A stretch of 19,769 nt of DNA. Source: UBA922 sp035438805. Lineage in GTDB: Bacteria > Patescibacteriota > Patescibacteriia > Magasanikbacterales > UBA922. Under the pieces are notes generated by a model. It ran no database searches. It was given only the letters and a program-made list of their open reading frames with translations, and was not told the DNA's origin. The stretch covers positions 1 through 19,769 of the forward strand of contig DAORJA010000012.1 of assembly GCA_035438805.1 (NCBI GenBank), given 5' to 3'. The position numbers and the translations under genes are program-made. Each line of letters starts with the position of its first letter. The stretch's first letter is position 1. Shown here one piece after another: positions 7,630 through 13,793 of this stretch.

Positions 7630-8381
7630 ACCCAACGAATAAATACGAGTACCCCTGTAAACAATAGTGCATTGGTGCACAAAAATACCAACTGTTCCTT
7701 CCATATGATTCCCCGAGGACTTCGATGGAAACGGATCAAAAGCTGCAACACGTACCAAATCCATACAACAAGCAGGCCTTGTGCCAAATACCCAAATGGC
7801 ATCAAGTGAAGTGCCCATATCAGCTCAGTTACTCCCAATCCTACCACAAGTAACGGTAGTGTAAATTCACGAATCGGAACTTTGAAATACAATTTCCAAA
7901 TAAGTAATGAGATGATTGCTGCATAGATTCCCCCAACAACAGCAACCACAATAAAAGGAATTCCTGGAAAAAAAATATTTATCGCAAACAGCGCCAAACA
8001 ACCAGCATACATATTAAACACATGAATCATCATGCGCATACGACGAAGTGGTTTTTCCTGAATATGTACCAATCTCCCAGTAAGCTCTGAACTCATCCAA
8101 ATCAAAAAGAAAAAAATTGGTACAGAGACTGCAATCAAGAACCATCGCAGTACTACTGATTCAACTAGGAACAACAACCACAGAAATGAAAACATGGTGA
8201 AGACTTGTGCAAGCAATTCATACACCTGACTCCGATACACAATCCCCACATACGCCACATATCCAAACCACGCCACACTTGCAAGCAGTGCAACAAATAA
8301 ATCTGGAAATAATAAAATAGTAAGAAGAACGAGGCACGGTAAGAGCCATGAAATTATTTTGATAGTAAACGATTTATTCAT
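7626..8381 (-). CDS. Polytopic integral membrane protein, function unknown
   Basis: From the ATG at 8379-8381 (MNKSFTIK) the protein is 251 residues and almost wholly hydrophobic, with about nine to eleven TM helices and only short charged loops. The frame extends upstream to 8417, but that would overlap the preceding gene (stop at 8404), so the internal Met is preferred. I see no transporter, enzyme or permease motif I can name. It lies 22 nt after the small single-TM gene and directly before the HtrA-like gene, all on the minus strand. It stops at a TGA, consistent with a standard genetic code. Confidence 0.72.
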   Translation of the reverse strand: MNKSFTIKIISWLLPCLVLLTILLFPDLFVALLASVAWFGYVAYVGIVYRSQVYELLAQVFTMFSFLWLLFLVESVVLRWFLIAVSVPIFFFLIWMSSELTGRLVHIQEKPLRRMRMMIHVFNMYAGCLALFAINIFFPGIPFIVVAVVGGIYAAIISLLIWKLYFKVPIREFTLPLLVVGLGVTELIWALHLMPFGYLAQGLLVVWIWYVLQLLIRFHRSPRGIIWKEQLVFLCTNALLFTGVLVFIRWV

Positions 8382-8403
8382 AGCCACTACGGAGTTGCAG
8401 TAC

Positions 8404-8844
8404 TTACGCCGAAGCACGTAATGAGTTAATCAATTGAAGAATTTTTGTTTTTAGAGCCTCGCTATTTTCTCCTGTTTCTCTTAATTTTCCAATTGCCAAA
8501 AATGTCTGTATAAACACCTCTCTCCGCTCACCTGGCACCCGCACCTCCATTAGTTTTTCCTCCACTGTTTCTACTAATTCGGTTTGATTCGCCACATTCA
8601 TAGTCTGTACCTCGGTCGCAAGCTCAGTCAGTGACGCCACATACCGATCTTTGATTTCTTTTTCTGTCAGCGGCGCAGCAGCATCTTCGCTAGTACCAGA
8701 CATGCCACCGAATCTACTTGGTAAGATTTCACCTCTATGACGGAATGCCCATATTCCAAGCATACTCACTGCAACCAACGCTACAGCGAGAATGATCCAC
8801 ATGATTGCGGGTATTTTTTTGGTAGACGACAATTCTGTATCCAT
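8404..8844 (-). CDS. Small single-TM protein with helical extracytoplasmic tail
   Basis: This 146-residue protein starts at ATG 8842-8844 (MDTELSSTKK). It has one TM helix at about residues 11-35 (AIMWIILAVALVAVSMLGIW) and a helical, acidic soluble domain of about 90 residues rich in Glu/Thr. No family is recognised. The longer frame from 8883 begins with a hydrophobic MYTYRCFILYL run that sits over a likely promoter, so I reject it. A TATACT box (8858-8863 on the minus strand) lies 13 nt before the chosen start and would give a near-leaderless mRNA. It is divergent from smpB, with about 92 nt between the two starts. Confidence 0.68.
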   Translation of the reverse strand: MDTELSSTKKIPAIMWIILAVALVAVSMLGIWAFRHRGEILPSRFGGMSGTSEDAAAPLTEKEIKDRYVASLTELATEVQTMNVANQTELVETVEEKLMEVRVPGERREVFIQTFLAIGKLRETGENSEALKTKILQLINSLRASA

Positions 8845-8897
8845 ATAATCTAGATATAGTATAAAGCATCGGTAAGTATACACATTTCTCCTTTATC

Positions 8898-8925
8898 TTG
8901 CAAAATAGCAAAAATACGCTATACT
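8898..8925 (+). promoter_or_regulatory. smpB promoter giving a near-leaderless mRNA
   Basis: TTGCAA (8898-8903), a 16-bp spacer and a TATACT -10 box (8920-8925) put the transcription start near 8932, about 5 nt before the smpB ATG at 8937. There is no room for a Shine-Dalgarno. Confidence 0.65.
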
Positions 8926-8936
8926 GAGCTCTGATT

Positions 8937-9389
8937 ATGCCTATATTTGCAACACACAAAAAAGCACGATTTGACTATGAAATCCTCGAAAGGCTCGAGG
9001 CAGGCTTGGTATTAACTGGAGCTGAAGTAAAATCTATCCGCCAAGGCAGTGCAAAATTAGATGGGAGTTTTGTTATGGTCCGAGGTCGAGGTGCTACTAT
9101 CGTCAATATGCATATTGGGGCTTACCCGTATGCAACAAACCCTCACTATATCCCAGATGCCACCAGAAAACTGCTCCTCAGTGCCAAAGAAATCAATTAT
9201 TTACGCGGAAAAACAGAGGAAAAAGGCTTGACAATCGTGCCACTTTCCCTCTATACTAAGGGAACTTTGATCAAACTCGAGATCGGCATTGCTAAGGGTA
9301 AAAAAATCCATGACAAGCGCCGTACGATAAAAGAGCGAGAAGGCAAACGATCTCTCCAAAGAATGTTAAAGCATGGTAGAGACGACTAG
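8937..9389 (+). CDS. smpB: SmpB, tmRNA-binding protein
   Basis: SmpB binds the tRNA-like end of tmRNA, mimics the missing anticodon arm and carries tmRNA into stalled ribosomes for trans-translation. This 150-residue protein is full length for the family. Diagnostic blocks are present: the N-terminal NKKA-like THKKARFDYEI, LVLTGAEVKSIRQG, the SFVMVRG strand, GAYPYATNPHY, RKLLLSAKEI, and the basic C-terminal tail starting at KGKKIHDKRRTIKEREGKR, which enters the mRNA channel. The start is the ATG right after the -10 box, with no Shine-Dalgarno. Its RNA partner gene begins 28 nt downstream on the same strand, a common arrangement. Confidence 0.97.
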   Translation: MPIFATHKKARFDYEILERLEAGLVLTGAEVKSIRQGSAKLDGSFVMVRGRGATIVNMHIGAYPYATNPHYIPDATRKLLLSAKEINYLRGKTEEKGLTIVPLSLYTKGTLIKLEIGIAKGKKIHDKRRTIKEREGKRSLQRMLKHGRDD

Positions 9390-9417
9390 TGATCACTGCC
9401 CTTTACAAAAGACCAAT

Positions 9418-9813
9418 GGGGATGACAGGCTTCGATAGATGGAATCTGTTATCTTGTATATGCATGTCAGAGTGCCTGTCTCTGTAACAAATAGGCAATT
9501 CCACAAGTGCAAACTTGTTCGAGCGAGCTAAAAATACTGTAGCGAAAGCTTTCAGTATGCCTAGTTTTGCTTCTGTTGTAGCCTAAATCACTACGACCAT
9601 CGCACCCATGATACTCGATAGTGGACTCGCGGTGCCAACCAACCCTCGAGCGTAGACGAATCCTATTCGTATGAGGATTCGTTGAACTATTCATGCGATA
9701 GCATACGATATTTTTCGATGTTTCATATTCGTATGTGAAATGCCAAATATCGATATACATGTAGAGTATCGGGGTAACCCGTCTAGACCCGGGTTCAACT
9801 CCCGGCATCTCCA
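9418..9813 (+). ncRNA. ssrA: tmRNA (ssrA), 396 nt
   Basis: The 5' end GGGGATG (9418-9424) pairs with CATCTCC (9806-9812) to form the acceptor stem, with one G-U pair and discriminator A at 9813. The D-arm-like GACAGGCTTCGATAG follows the 5' end. The T arm near the 3' end is CCGGG-TTCAACT-CCCGG. CCA is not encoded (the next bases are CAAAA), so it must be added by the CCA enzyme. After the 5' domain, a TGCCT/AGGCA pairing (near 9472-9507) fits pseudoknot 1, and an ACAAGT/ACTTGT stem with a GCAA tetraloop follows it. The tag frame is at 9542-9586. The pairing partner SmpB is encoded immediately upstream. Confidence 0.95.
9542..9586 (+). other. tmRNA proteolysis-tag reading frame
   Basis: Reading from GCG at 9542 to TAA at 9584 gives AKAFSMPSFASVVA. 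The upstream AAAAATACTGTA resembles the region before the resume codon of other tmRNAs. Whether translation resumes at GCG (9542) or the in-frame GTA before it is not certain. The tail ends in VVA rather than the LAA/VAA typical of most bacteria. Confidence 0.75.
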
Positions 9814-9819
9814 CAAAAT

Positions 9820-9850
9820 AGATATCACCAGCGATATCTCTAATCATTTT
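9820..9850 (+). terminator. Weak hairpin downstream of tmRNA
   Basis: AGATATC (9820-9826) pairs with GATATCT (9833-9839) around a 6-nt loop, followed by CTAATCATTTT. It could be a weak terminator or a 3' processing stop for the tmRNA precursor. It lacks a GC-rich stem and a clean T-run. Confidence 0.4.
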
Positions 9851-9889
9851 CAATCTGTTTAATTTTCACTTTTTGCCTTAACTATACGT

Positions 9890-10438
9890 ATGCGAATTTC
9901 TCGTAAAAAAAGACCAGATAAGCCGCTCATAGCACATTACCGAAAAAACCAAGAAATTGACTCACCTGAAGTAATGGTTCTCGATGAAGAAGGTAAGCGA
10001 ATCAATGTCATGACCGCAGGAGAAGCACTTGCTCTTGCAGCTGAACGAGAGCTTGATCTTGTAGAAATCAATCCTAAGAGTACCCCACCTGTAGTAAAAC
10101 TGATTGATTTTACTGAATTTAAGTACCAAAAAGAAAAAGAAGCACGCAAACAAAAAGCTCATTCACATGTGAGTGAAATCAAGGGTGTGCGCCTCTCTAT
10201 CCGTATTAGTGATCATGACCTCACGATCAAAGCAGACCAGGCTGAGAAATTCCTCTTACGTGGGGACAAAGTACGACTTGAGGTAGTCCTCAAAGGCCGA
10301 GAGAATGCCCGAGGTGATTTGGCTAATGAAATCATTGATACCATGATCAAAAAGCTTGAACCAAAGATCCCGGTAAAATTTGAGCAAGAAATCACTAGAC
10401 AAGGTAAAAAAGTCACTGCGGTGGTTACACGCAAATAG
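9890..10438 (+). CDS. infC: Translation initiation factor IF-3
   Basis: IF3 binds the 30S subunit, prevents premature 50S joining and checks start-codon/initiator-tRNA pairing. This 182-residue protein has both domains. The N-terminal domain is at about residues 15-75 (EVMVLDEEGKRINVMTAGEALALA, then LDLVEINPKSTPPVVKLIDF). The linker is Lys-rich (KYQKEKEARKQKAH). The C-terminal domain is at about 90-180 (KGVRLSIRISDHDLTIKADQ, then FLLRGDKVRLEVVLKGRE). The start is ATG rather than the AUU used in many proteobacteria. No Shine-Dalgarno precedes it. A TATACG only 1 nt before the ATG would start inside the gene, so the promoter is unclear; read-through from ssrA is possible. It heads the infC-rpmI-rplT cluster. 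Confidence 0.97.
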   Translation: MRISRKKRPDKPLIAHYRKNQEIDSPEVMVLDEEGKRINVMTAGEALALAAERELDLVEINPKSTPPVVKLIDFTEFKYQKEKEARKQKAHSHVSEIKGVRLSIRISDHDLTIKADQAEKFLLRGDKVRLEVVLKGRENARGDLANEIIDTMIKKLEPKIPVKFEQEITRQGKKVTAVVTRK

Positions 10439-10442
10439 CCCC

Positions 10443-10471
10443 TTGACTCCTGACACGAAATACTATATACT
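10443..10471 (+). promoter_or_regulatory. rpmI-rplT promoter
   Basis: TTGACT (10443-10448), a 17-bp spacer and TATACT (10466-10471) predict a start near 10478, about 16 nt before the rpmI ATG. No Shine-Dalgarno is visible in the short leader. The -35 box begins 4 nt after the infC stop. Confidence 0.75.
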
Positions 10472-10493
10472 AGCCCCCACATAACGAATTTGT

Positions 10494-10709
10494 ATGCCTA
10501 AACTCAAAACCCACAAAGCTACGGCAAAAAGATTTCAAGTAAAGAAATCACGAAAGCATGGATTGAAAGTCCTCAAACGTACTGACGGTCAGGATCATTT
10601 TAATTCCCGCGAATCAGGAAGTGTGCGCAGAAACAAACGCCGGGACCGAGGAACCTCAACCCCATTGCAGCGCACAGTATTGAAAGCGCTCCCTTACGCT
10701 TCAAAATAA
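10494..10709 (+). CDS. rpmI: Ribosomal protein bL35
   Basis: bL35 is a small, basic 50S protein. This 71-residue sequence opens MPKLKTHKATAKRFQVKKS, matching the family's invariant N-terminal MPKxKTHKxxAKRF block. It continues with a basic KHGLKVLKR segment and an RNKRRDRG region. Its length is slightly above the usual 64-66 residues, mainly at the C terminus. It has its own strong promoter rather than depending only on infC, and rplT follows 24 nt downstream. Confidence 0.95.
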   Translation: MPKLKTHKATAKRFQVKKSRKHGLKVLKRTDGQDHFNSRESGSVRRNKRRDRGTSTPLQRTVLKALPYASK

Positions 10710-10733
10710 ATTAACAGTCTTATTTAAGTTAGT

Positions 10734-11078
10734 ATGCCACGAGTAAAACGAGGAATGCGACATGCGAAGAGACGTTCAAACATTCTCAAACGCGTGAAAG
10801 GATTTGAAGGCGGTCGCAGAAAATTATTGAAACTTGCAAAAACTGCAGATACCAAAGCTGGAGCACACGCATATCGTGATCGACGCAACAAAAAGCGTAC
10901 CACACGAAACCTTTGGCAGGTAAAGATCAATGCTGAGATTCGCAAACATGGAATGTCATATAGCGCATTCATGGGAGCTCTCAAGAAAAATGGCATCACT
11001 CTTGACCGCAAAGCACTCTCACAGATTGCAGAAAAGCATCCAAAAGTATTCGCTGCAATTGCCAAAGCAGTAGCCTAA
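10734..11078 (+). CDS. rplT: Ribosomal protein bL20
   Basis: bL20 is an early 50S assembly protein that binds 23S rRNA; in E. coli and Bacillus it also represses its own operon. This 114-residue protein has the normal length. It has the basic N-terminal arm (PRVKRGMRHAKRRSNILKRV, GFEGGRRK) and the globular C-terminal part (AHAYRDRRNKKRTTRNLWQV, INAEIRKHGMSYSAFMGALK, LDRKALSQIAEKHPKVFAAI). There is no space for a bL20-type regulatory pseudoknot leader before infC or rpmI, so autoregulation of the known types is not evident. A terminator follows about 10 nt after the stop. Confidence 0.97.
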   Translation: MPRVKRGMRHAKRRSNILKRVKGFEGGRRKLLKLAKTADTKAGAHAYRDRRNKKRTTRNLWQVKINAEIRKHGMSYSAFMGALKKNGITLDRKALSQIAEKHPKVFAAIAKAVA

Positions 11079-11087
11079 AAAAAATAA

Positions 11088-11115
11088 AAATCTCCTTTGC
11101 AAAGGAGATTTTTTA
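11088..11115 (+). terminator. Intrinsic terminator after rplT
   Basis: A 12-bp perfect inverted repeat (11088-11099 with 11100-11111) has core TCTCCTTTG/CAAAGGAGA and is followed by a T-run to 11114. The innermost pairs will open to form the loop. It closes the translation block. Confidence 0.88.
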
Positions 11116-11129
11116 TGCTGAAAATTAGC

Positions 11130-11158
11130 TTGACAGCCCTATCCCCTTTTGTTAGTAT
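11130..11158 (+). promoter_or_regulatory. Strong promoter for a hairpin RNA
   Basis: A perfect TTGACA (11130-11135), a 17-bp spacer and TAGTAT (11153-11158) predict a start near 11165. No credible coding sequence follows before the next promoter at 11279, which points to a non-coding product. Confidence 0.72.
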
Positions 11159-11164
11159 TAGTTG

Positions 11165-11260
11165 TCGTTGTATTAAAGACCTTTCGTGTGTTTGGCGATG
11201 GCGGGAACGCCCCCTCCTTCGTTCCCTTGCCGCGCCGGACACACCAAGGGTCTTTTGTTT
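11165..11260 (+). ncRNA. Candidate small hairpin RNA with anti-Shine-Dalgarno-like loop
   Basis: Between the promoter at 11130-11158 and a T-rich end at about 11252-11260 lies one long hairpin. The base is AAAGACC (11175-11181) with GGTCTTT (11249-11255). Next, GTGTGTTTGGCG pairs over 12 bp with CGCCGGACACAC, with two G-U pairs. Then GGC pairs with GCC, and GGGAACG with CGTTCCC. The apical loop is CCCCCTCCTT, which contains CCTCCTT, the sequence of the bacterial 16S rRNA 3' end. The 3' side ends GGTCTTTTGTTTT, a plausible terminator, so the whole RNA would be about 95 nt. The stem is GC-rich in AT-rich surroundings. I see no SRP RNA motif and it is too short for typical 6S RNA. RNA status is inferred from promoter, fold and terminator. 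Confidence 0.6.
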
Positions 11261-11278
11261 TATGGAAGGCTCTAGATA

Positions 11279-11307
11279 TTGACAAAAGTGTAAAAAAAAC
11301 GTATCAT
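11279..11307 (+). promoter_or_regulatory. Promoter for the 39-residue basic protein and tRNA-Asp
   Basis: A perfect TTGACA (11279-11284), a 17-bp spacer and TATCAT (11302-11307) predict a start near 11314. The next gene begins at 11351, and tRNA-Asp follows without another clear promoter. Confidence 0.7.
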
Positions 11308-11350
11308 ATATTTCATTCACAGAATATTTAATCGGTTATCTCTACCTACT

Positions 11351-11470
11351 ATGGGAATGCGCAAAAAAATGAGAAATAAAATGAAGGCACAGTGGAAAGT
11401 GGACAAAGTTACACGCGACAAAAAAAAGTTGAAGCGCGTACGCAAGGCCGCAGCTGCAACGAAGAAATAA
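11351..11470 (+). CDS. Very small basic protein, 39 aa
   Basis: ATG 11351 to TAA 11468-11470 encodes MGMRKKMRNKMKAQWKVDKV followed by TRDKKKLKRVRKAAAATKK. About 40% of residues are Lys or Arg, there are no acidic residues apart from two Asp, and the tail is Ala-rich. It looks like a nucleic-acid- or ribosome-binding peptide. It has a strong promoter 44 nt upstream and sits between ribosomal protein genes and a tRNA, which supports it being real despite its size. Downstream ATGs at codons 3, 7 and 11 are alternative starts. No Shine-Dalgarno is present. I do not recognise a family. Confidence 0.6.
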   Translation: MGMRKKMRNKMKAQWKVDKVTRDKKKLKRVRKAAAATKK

Positions 11471-11496
11471 GCAGATCCGGTCTTCACCTTACATGT

Positions 11497-11597
11497 GTAA
11501 AACAATAAGCGGGCTGGTAGTTCAACTGGTTAGAGCACTGCCCTGTCACGGCAGAAGTTGCGGGTTCGAGTCCCGTCCAGCCCGCTTATTGTTTTAC
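11497..11597. repeat. 21-bp perfect inverted repeat extending the tRNA-Asp acceptor stem
   Basis: Bases 11497-11517 are the exact reverse complement of 11577-11597. The inner 7 bp are the tRNA acceptor stem. The outer 14 bp, which include the discriminator G, lie in the 5' leader and 3' trailer, so precursor leader and trailer can pair without a break. The outer right arm ends in GTTTTAC, so it could also act as a weak terminator. Confidence 0.85.
11511..11584 (+). tRNA. tRNA-Asp (GTC anticodon)
   Basis: The cloverleaf is complete in 74 nt. The acceptor is GGGCTGG with CCAGCCC. T8 and A9 are followed by a D arm with GTTC/GAGC, and the anticodon stem is CTGCC/GGCAG with loop CTGTCAC (anticodon GTC). 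The T arm is GCGGG-TTCGAGT-CCCGT. The discriminator is G73, the usual identity element for tRNA-Asp. CCA is not encoded. Confidence 0.97.
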
Positions 11598-11614
11598 TGA
11601 AACCTGTCCACAAG

Positions 11615-11645
11615 AATAACTCCCTACGTGCGAGTTATTTATTTT
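11615..11645 (+). terminator. Hairpin and T-rich tail between tRNA-Asp and the ABC-F gene
   Basis: AATAACTC (11615-11622) pairs with GAGTTATT (11632-11639) around a 9-nt loop, followed by TATTTT. It can terminate the tRNA transcript. It ends only 22 nt before the ABC-F ATG with no clear promoter between, so it might instead act as an attenuator in the ABC-F leader. Confidence 0.55.
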
Positions 11646-11661
11646 AGAAGATATTTTTACT

Positions 11662-13137
11662 ATGAGTCACGGTAATGTTATTGTACGTTTTGATAACGTT
11701 TCATTTTCCTATAATGATGACAAGCAAATTCTTGATGATGCTTCTTTTTCAGTTCGTAAAAATGCAAAAATTACCATCATGGGACAAAACGGTGTGGGCA
11801 AGAGTACGATATTCAAGCTTATTCTTGGCGCCTCTGGCTCGACCAGACCTGACGTACTCAAGCCAAACTCAGGCAGCATACATATCACTGACAATGCGAC
11901 TATCGCTATTGGACTCCAGGTCATGCCTAAAGAATTTTTTGAATTAAACATTTTGGAATATTTTGCTACTGCTTTTTCTGAACATCTCTATAATCTTGAA
12001 AAATTGGTGACAGATGTACTTTCTGTAGTTGACCTTTCGATACCACTCGAGAAAAAAATAAAAGAGCTGTCAGGCGGACAGCATGCACGATTACTCCTCG
12101 CGTACGCACTGATCCAGAAGCCTGATATTTTGCTTCTTGATGAGCCTACTAATAACCTTGATGCAGACGGAATTGCACATCTTACTGGATTCCTCATGAT
12201 GTATGAAGGCACAGTTATCGTTATCTCCCATGACGCAACATTCTTGAACTCATTTACTGATGGAGTCTTGAATGTGGATTTTCATACCAAAAAAGTTGAG
12301 CAATACGTAGGAAACTACTTTGACGTAATCGAAGAGATCAAAGCGCAAATTGAACGAGAAGAAAGAAAGAACGCGCAGCTCAGAAAAAATATCCAGGATA
12401 AAAAAGACAAAGTAAACTTCTTTGCCCACAAGGGAGGTAAGATGCGCAAGCTTGCAAGTAAACTGAAAGACCAAGTAGAAGAAGATGAAGATAATATGGT
12501 CGATGTAAAGCGTGATGACAAAACCATCCGCCCATTTACTATTCCGGCACAACAGTGGTCTGAAGTAGTCGTAGCAATTTCAAGCGTAGGCGCCATTATT
12601 AATCATAAGCGTGTCAGTAAAAAAGTAGACATTAAACTCTGGAAAGGAAATCGCTTGCAGATTGTAGGACCAAATGGGGTCGGAAAAAGCACTCTACTAA
12701 AAGAGCTTGCACTTGAACCAGCTGATCACGCAACGATTGCTCCTGGAATAAAAATTGGATACTACCGACAAGATTTTTCTGGGCTTGATTTTGAAGCGAC
12801 TGTATATGATTCTCTCGCTGAAATGATGGATGTCCCTGATAACCAAGAAATTTATGCGACTGGCGCGCAATTTCTTTTGACCTCTGATCTCATGAAAAAC
12901 ACCGTTGGATCTCTTTCAGAAGGACAAAAAGGTTTGCTCTGCTATGCCCGCTTTGTACTTCAAAAACCTGGACTTCTTATTCTCGATGAACCCACCAACC
13001 ATATTAACTTCCGCCATATTCCGGTAATTGCACAAGCAATCAATGAATATGAAGGAACAATTATTCTCGTCTCTCACATGCCTGAATTTGTAGAACAAAT
13101 CCGAATGACTGAAGAATTGAACTTGGGCAAACTCTAA
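11662..13137 (+). CDS. ABC-F family ATPase (translation factor type)
   Basis: This 491-residue soluble protein has two ABC ATPase domains in one chain and no TM segment, which defines ABC-F (EttA/Uup/resistance-type) proteins that act at the ribosomal E/P site. Domain 1 has Walker A GQNGVGKST (41-49), signature LSGGQ (136-140), Walker B LLLDEPTNNLD with Glu161, and the H-switch His190. A Lys/Glu-rich linker of about 70 residues (225-290) includes an AHKGGKMRKLASKLKD segment typical of the P-site-tRNA interaction motif. Domain 2 has Walker A GPNGVGKST (336-344), signature LSEGQ (418-422) and Walker B LLILDEPTNHINF with Glu443. Oddities in domain 2 are HIN in place of HLD in the D-loop, and SHM in place of SHD. 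The subfamily cannot be set by eye; proximity to translation genes favours a housekeeping role. Confidence 0.9.
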   Translation: MSHGNVIVRFDNVSFSYNDDKQILDDASFSVRKNAKITIMGQNGVGKSTIFKLILGASGSTRPDVLKPNSGSIHITDNATIAIGLQVMPKEFFELNILEYFATAFSEHLYNLEKLVTDVLSVVDLSIPLEKKIKELSGGQHARLLLAYALIQKPDILLLDEPTNNLDADGIAHLTGFLMMYEGTVIVISHDATFLNSFTDGVLNVDFHTKKVEQYVGNYFDVIEEIKAQIEREERKNAQLRKNIQDKKDKVNFFAHKGGKMRKLASKLKDQVEEDEDNMVDVKRDDKTIRPFTIPAQQWSEVVVAISSVGAIINHKRVSKKVDIKLWKGNRLQIVGPNGVGKSTLLKELALEPADHATIAPGIKIGYYRQDFSGLDFEATVYDSLAEMMDVPDNQEIYATGAQFLLTSDLMKNTVGSLSEGQKGLLCYARFVLQKPGLLILDEPTNHINFRHIPVIAQAINEYEGTIILVSHMPEFVEQIRMTEELNLGKL

Positions 13138-13158
13138 TCTGCATTAGAGATACACACA

Positions 13159-13184
13159 AAAACACACCATGATCGGTGTGTTTT
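13159..13184 (+). terminator. Intrinsic terminator after the ABC-F gene
   Basis: AAAACACACC (13159-13168) pairs perfectly with GGTGTGTTTT (13175-13184) around ATGATC. The T-run follows the stem on the plus strand. It lies 21 nt after the stop of the ABC-F gene and directly before the next promoter. Confidence 0.85.
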
Positions 13185-13185
13185 A

Positions 13186-13194
13186 TGTTATACT
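13186..13194 (+). promoter_or_regulatory. Extended -10 promoter for the lysozyme-fold gene
   Basis: TGTTATACT, with a TG one base before a TATACT hexamer (13189-13194), forms an extended -10 element. Start is predicted near 13201, about 14 nt before ATG 13215. No good -35 box is present, which is common with extended -10 sites. Confidence 0.5.
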
Positions 13195-13214
13195 ACTTGT
13201 GTACTAATGATCGT

Positions 13215-13784
13215 ATGCCGCGTTCAAAAAAAAGAATTACACCAACTACTCACAAGAAAAAAACTCGTCGCGCCAAAAAACATCCTGTATTTCCCGTACT
13301 ATTTCTTCGATATCGCAGACATCTCATGAGCATGATACTCGCTATAAGTATTCTTGGTGGACTTACGATTTATATTATAGCTCGAGTATATACGAAACCA
13401 GAGTTTGTTGATGATCGAGCAGACCGAATTGATGCTTATTTTGAAAAACACAACATGCCTCTTGAAGGACACGGCAAGCAATTTGTAGCTGCAGCTGACC
13501 GATGCGGCATGGATTGGCGTCTACTCCCTGCAATTGCAGTACGTGAATCAACTGGAGGTAAACGCATGCAATATAATAATCCTTTTGGCTGGGGAGGTGC
13601 TACGATTCCCTTTGCAGATTTTGATGAAGCAATTGATGTAGTTGCACTAAACCTATGTGGAGATAATCCTAAGACTGCTCGTTGGTACTCCACCACCTCC
13701 ACCTACCGAAAATTATATTTTTATAATGGCACTGTAATCCCTACATACCCGAATGAAGTATTGTGGATTATGAGACAATTTTAA
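13215..13784 (+). CDS. Membrane-anchored lysozyme-fold hydrolase (glucosaminidase/muramidase-like)
   Basis: This 189-residue protein has a strongly basic N terminus (MPRSKKRITPTTHKKKTRRA), one TM helix at about residues 38-57 and an extracytoplasmic domain at about 80-189. The domain motif LLPAIAVRESTGGK places a likely catalytic Glu at 111. It is followed by YNNPFGWGG, the Asn-Pro-Phe-Gly-Trp turn seen in GH73-like glucosaminidases and related lysozyme-fold enzymes. Such enzymes cleave the glycan strand of peptidoglycan. The frame is open from 13176, but the earlier Met falls in the terminator/promoter region, so 13215 is preferred. It converges with the PcsB-like transglycosylase gene, stop to stop with 9 nt between. 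The domain is compact compared with most family members, so a binding-only role cannot be excluded. Confidence 0.72.
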   Translation: MPRSKKRITPTTHKKKTRRAKKHPVFPVLFLRYRRHLMSMILAISILGGLTIYIIARVYTKPEFVDDRADRIDAYFEKHNMPLEGHGKQFVAAADRCGMDWRLLPAIAVRESTGGKRMQYNNPFGWGGATIPFADFDEAIDVVALNLCGDNPKTARWYSTTSTYRKLYFYNGTVIPTYPNEVLWIMRQF

Positions 13785-13793
13785 AAATACTTA

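Noticed and set aside
9467..9853. A minus-strand 128-codon frame across the tmRNA
   Set aside because: It is antisense to a clear tmRNA with acceptor stem, T arm and tag frame, and its protein is low-complexity and unrecognisable.
9883..9888. TATACG as the infC promoter
   Set aside because: It ends 1 nt before the ATG, so the transcript would start inside the gene and no suitable downstream start fits the IF3 N-terminal domain.
9814..10493. A bL20- or IF3-type autoregulatory leader
   Set aside because: Only 76 nt separate tmRNA and infC, and 55 nt separate infC and rpmI. Neither holds a recognisable L20-binding pseudoknot.
11165..11260. The hairpin as SRP (4.5S) RNA or 6S RNA
   Set aside because: It has no GGAAG/AGCAG-type SRP internal loops and is about half the length of 6S RNA, without the open central bubble.
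11075..11331. Short frames on both strands over the hairpin between rplT and the 39-residue gene
   Set aside because: They run through a long inverted repeat and through the rplT terminator. Promoter and fold favour a non-coding RNA.
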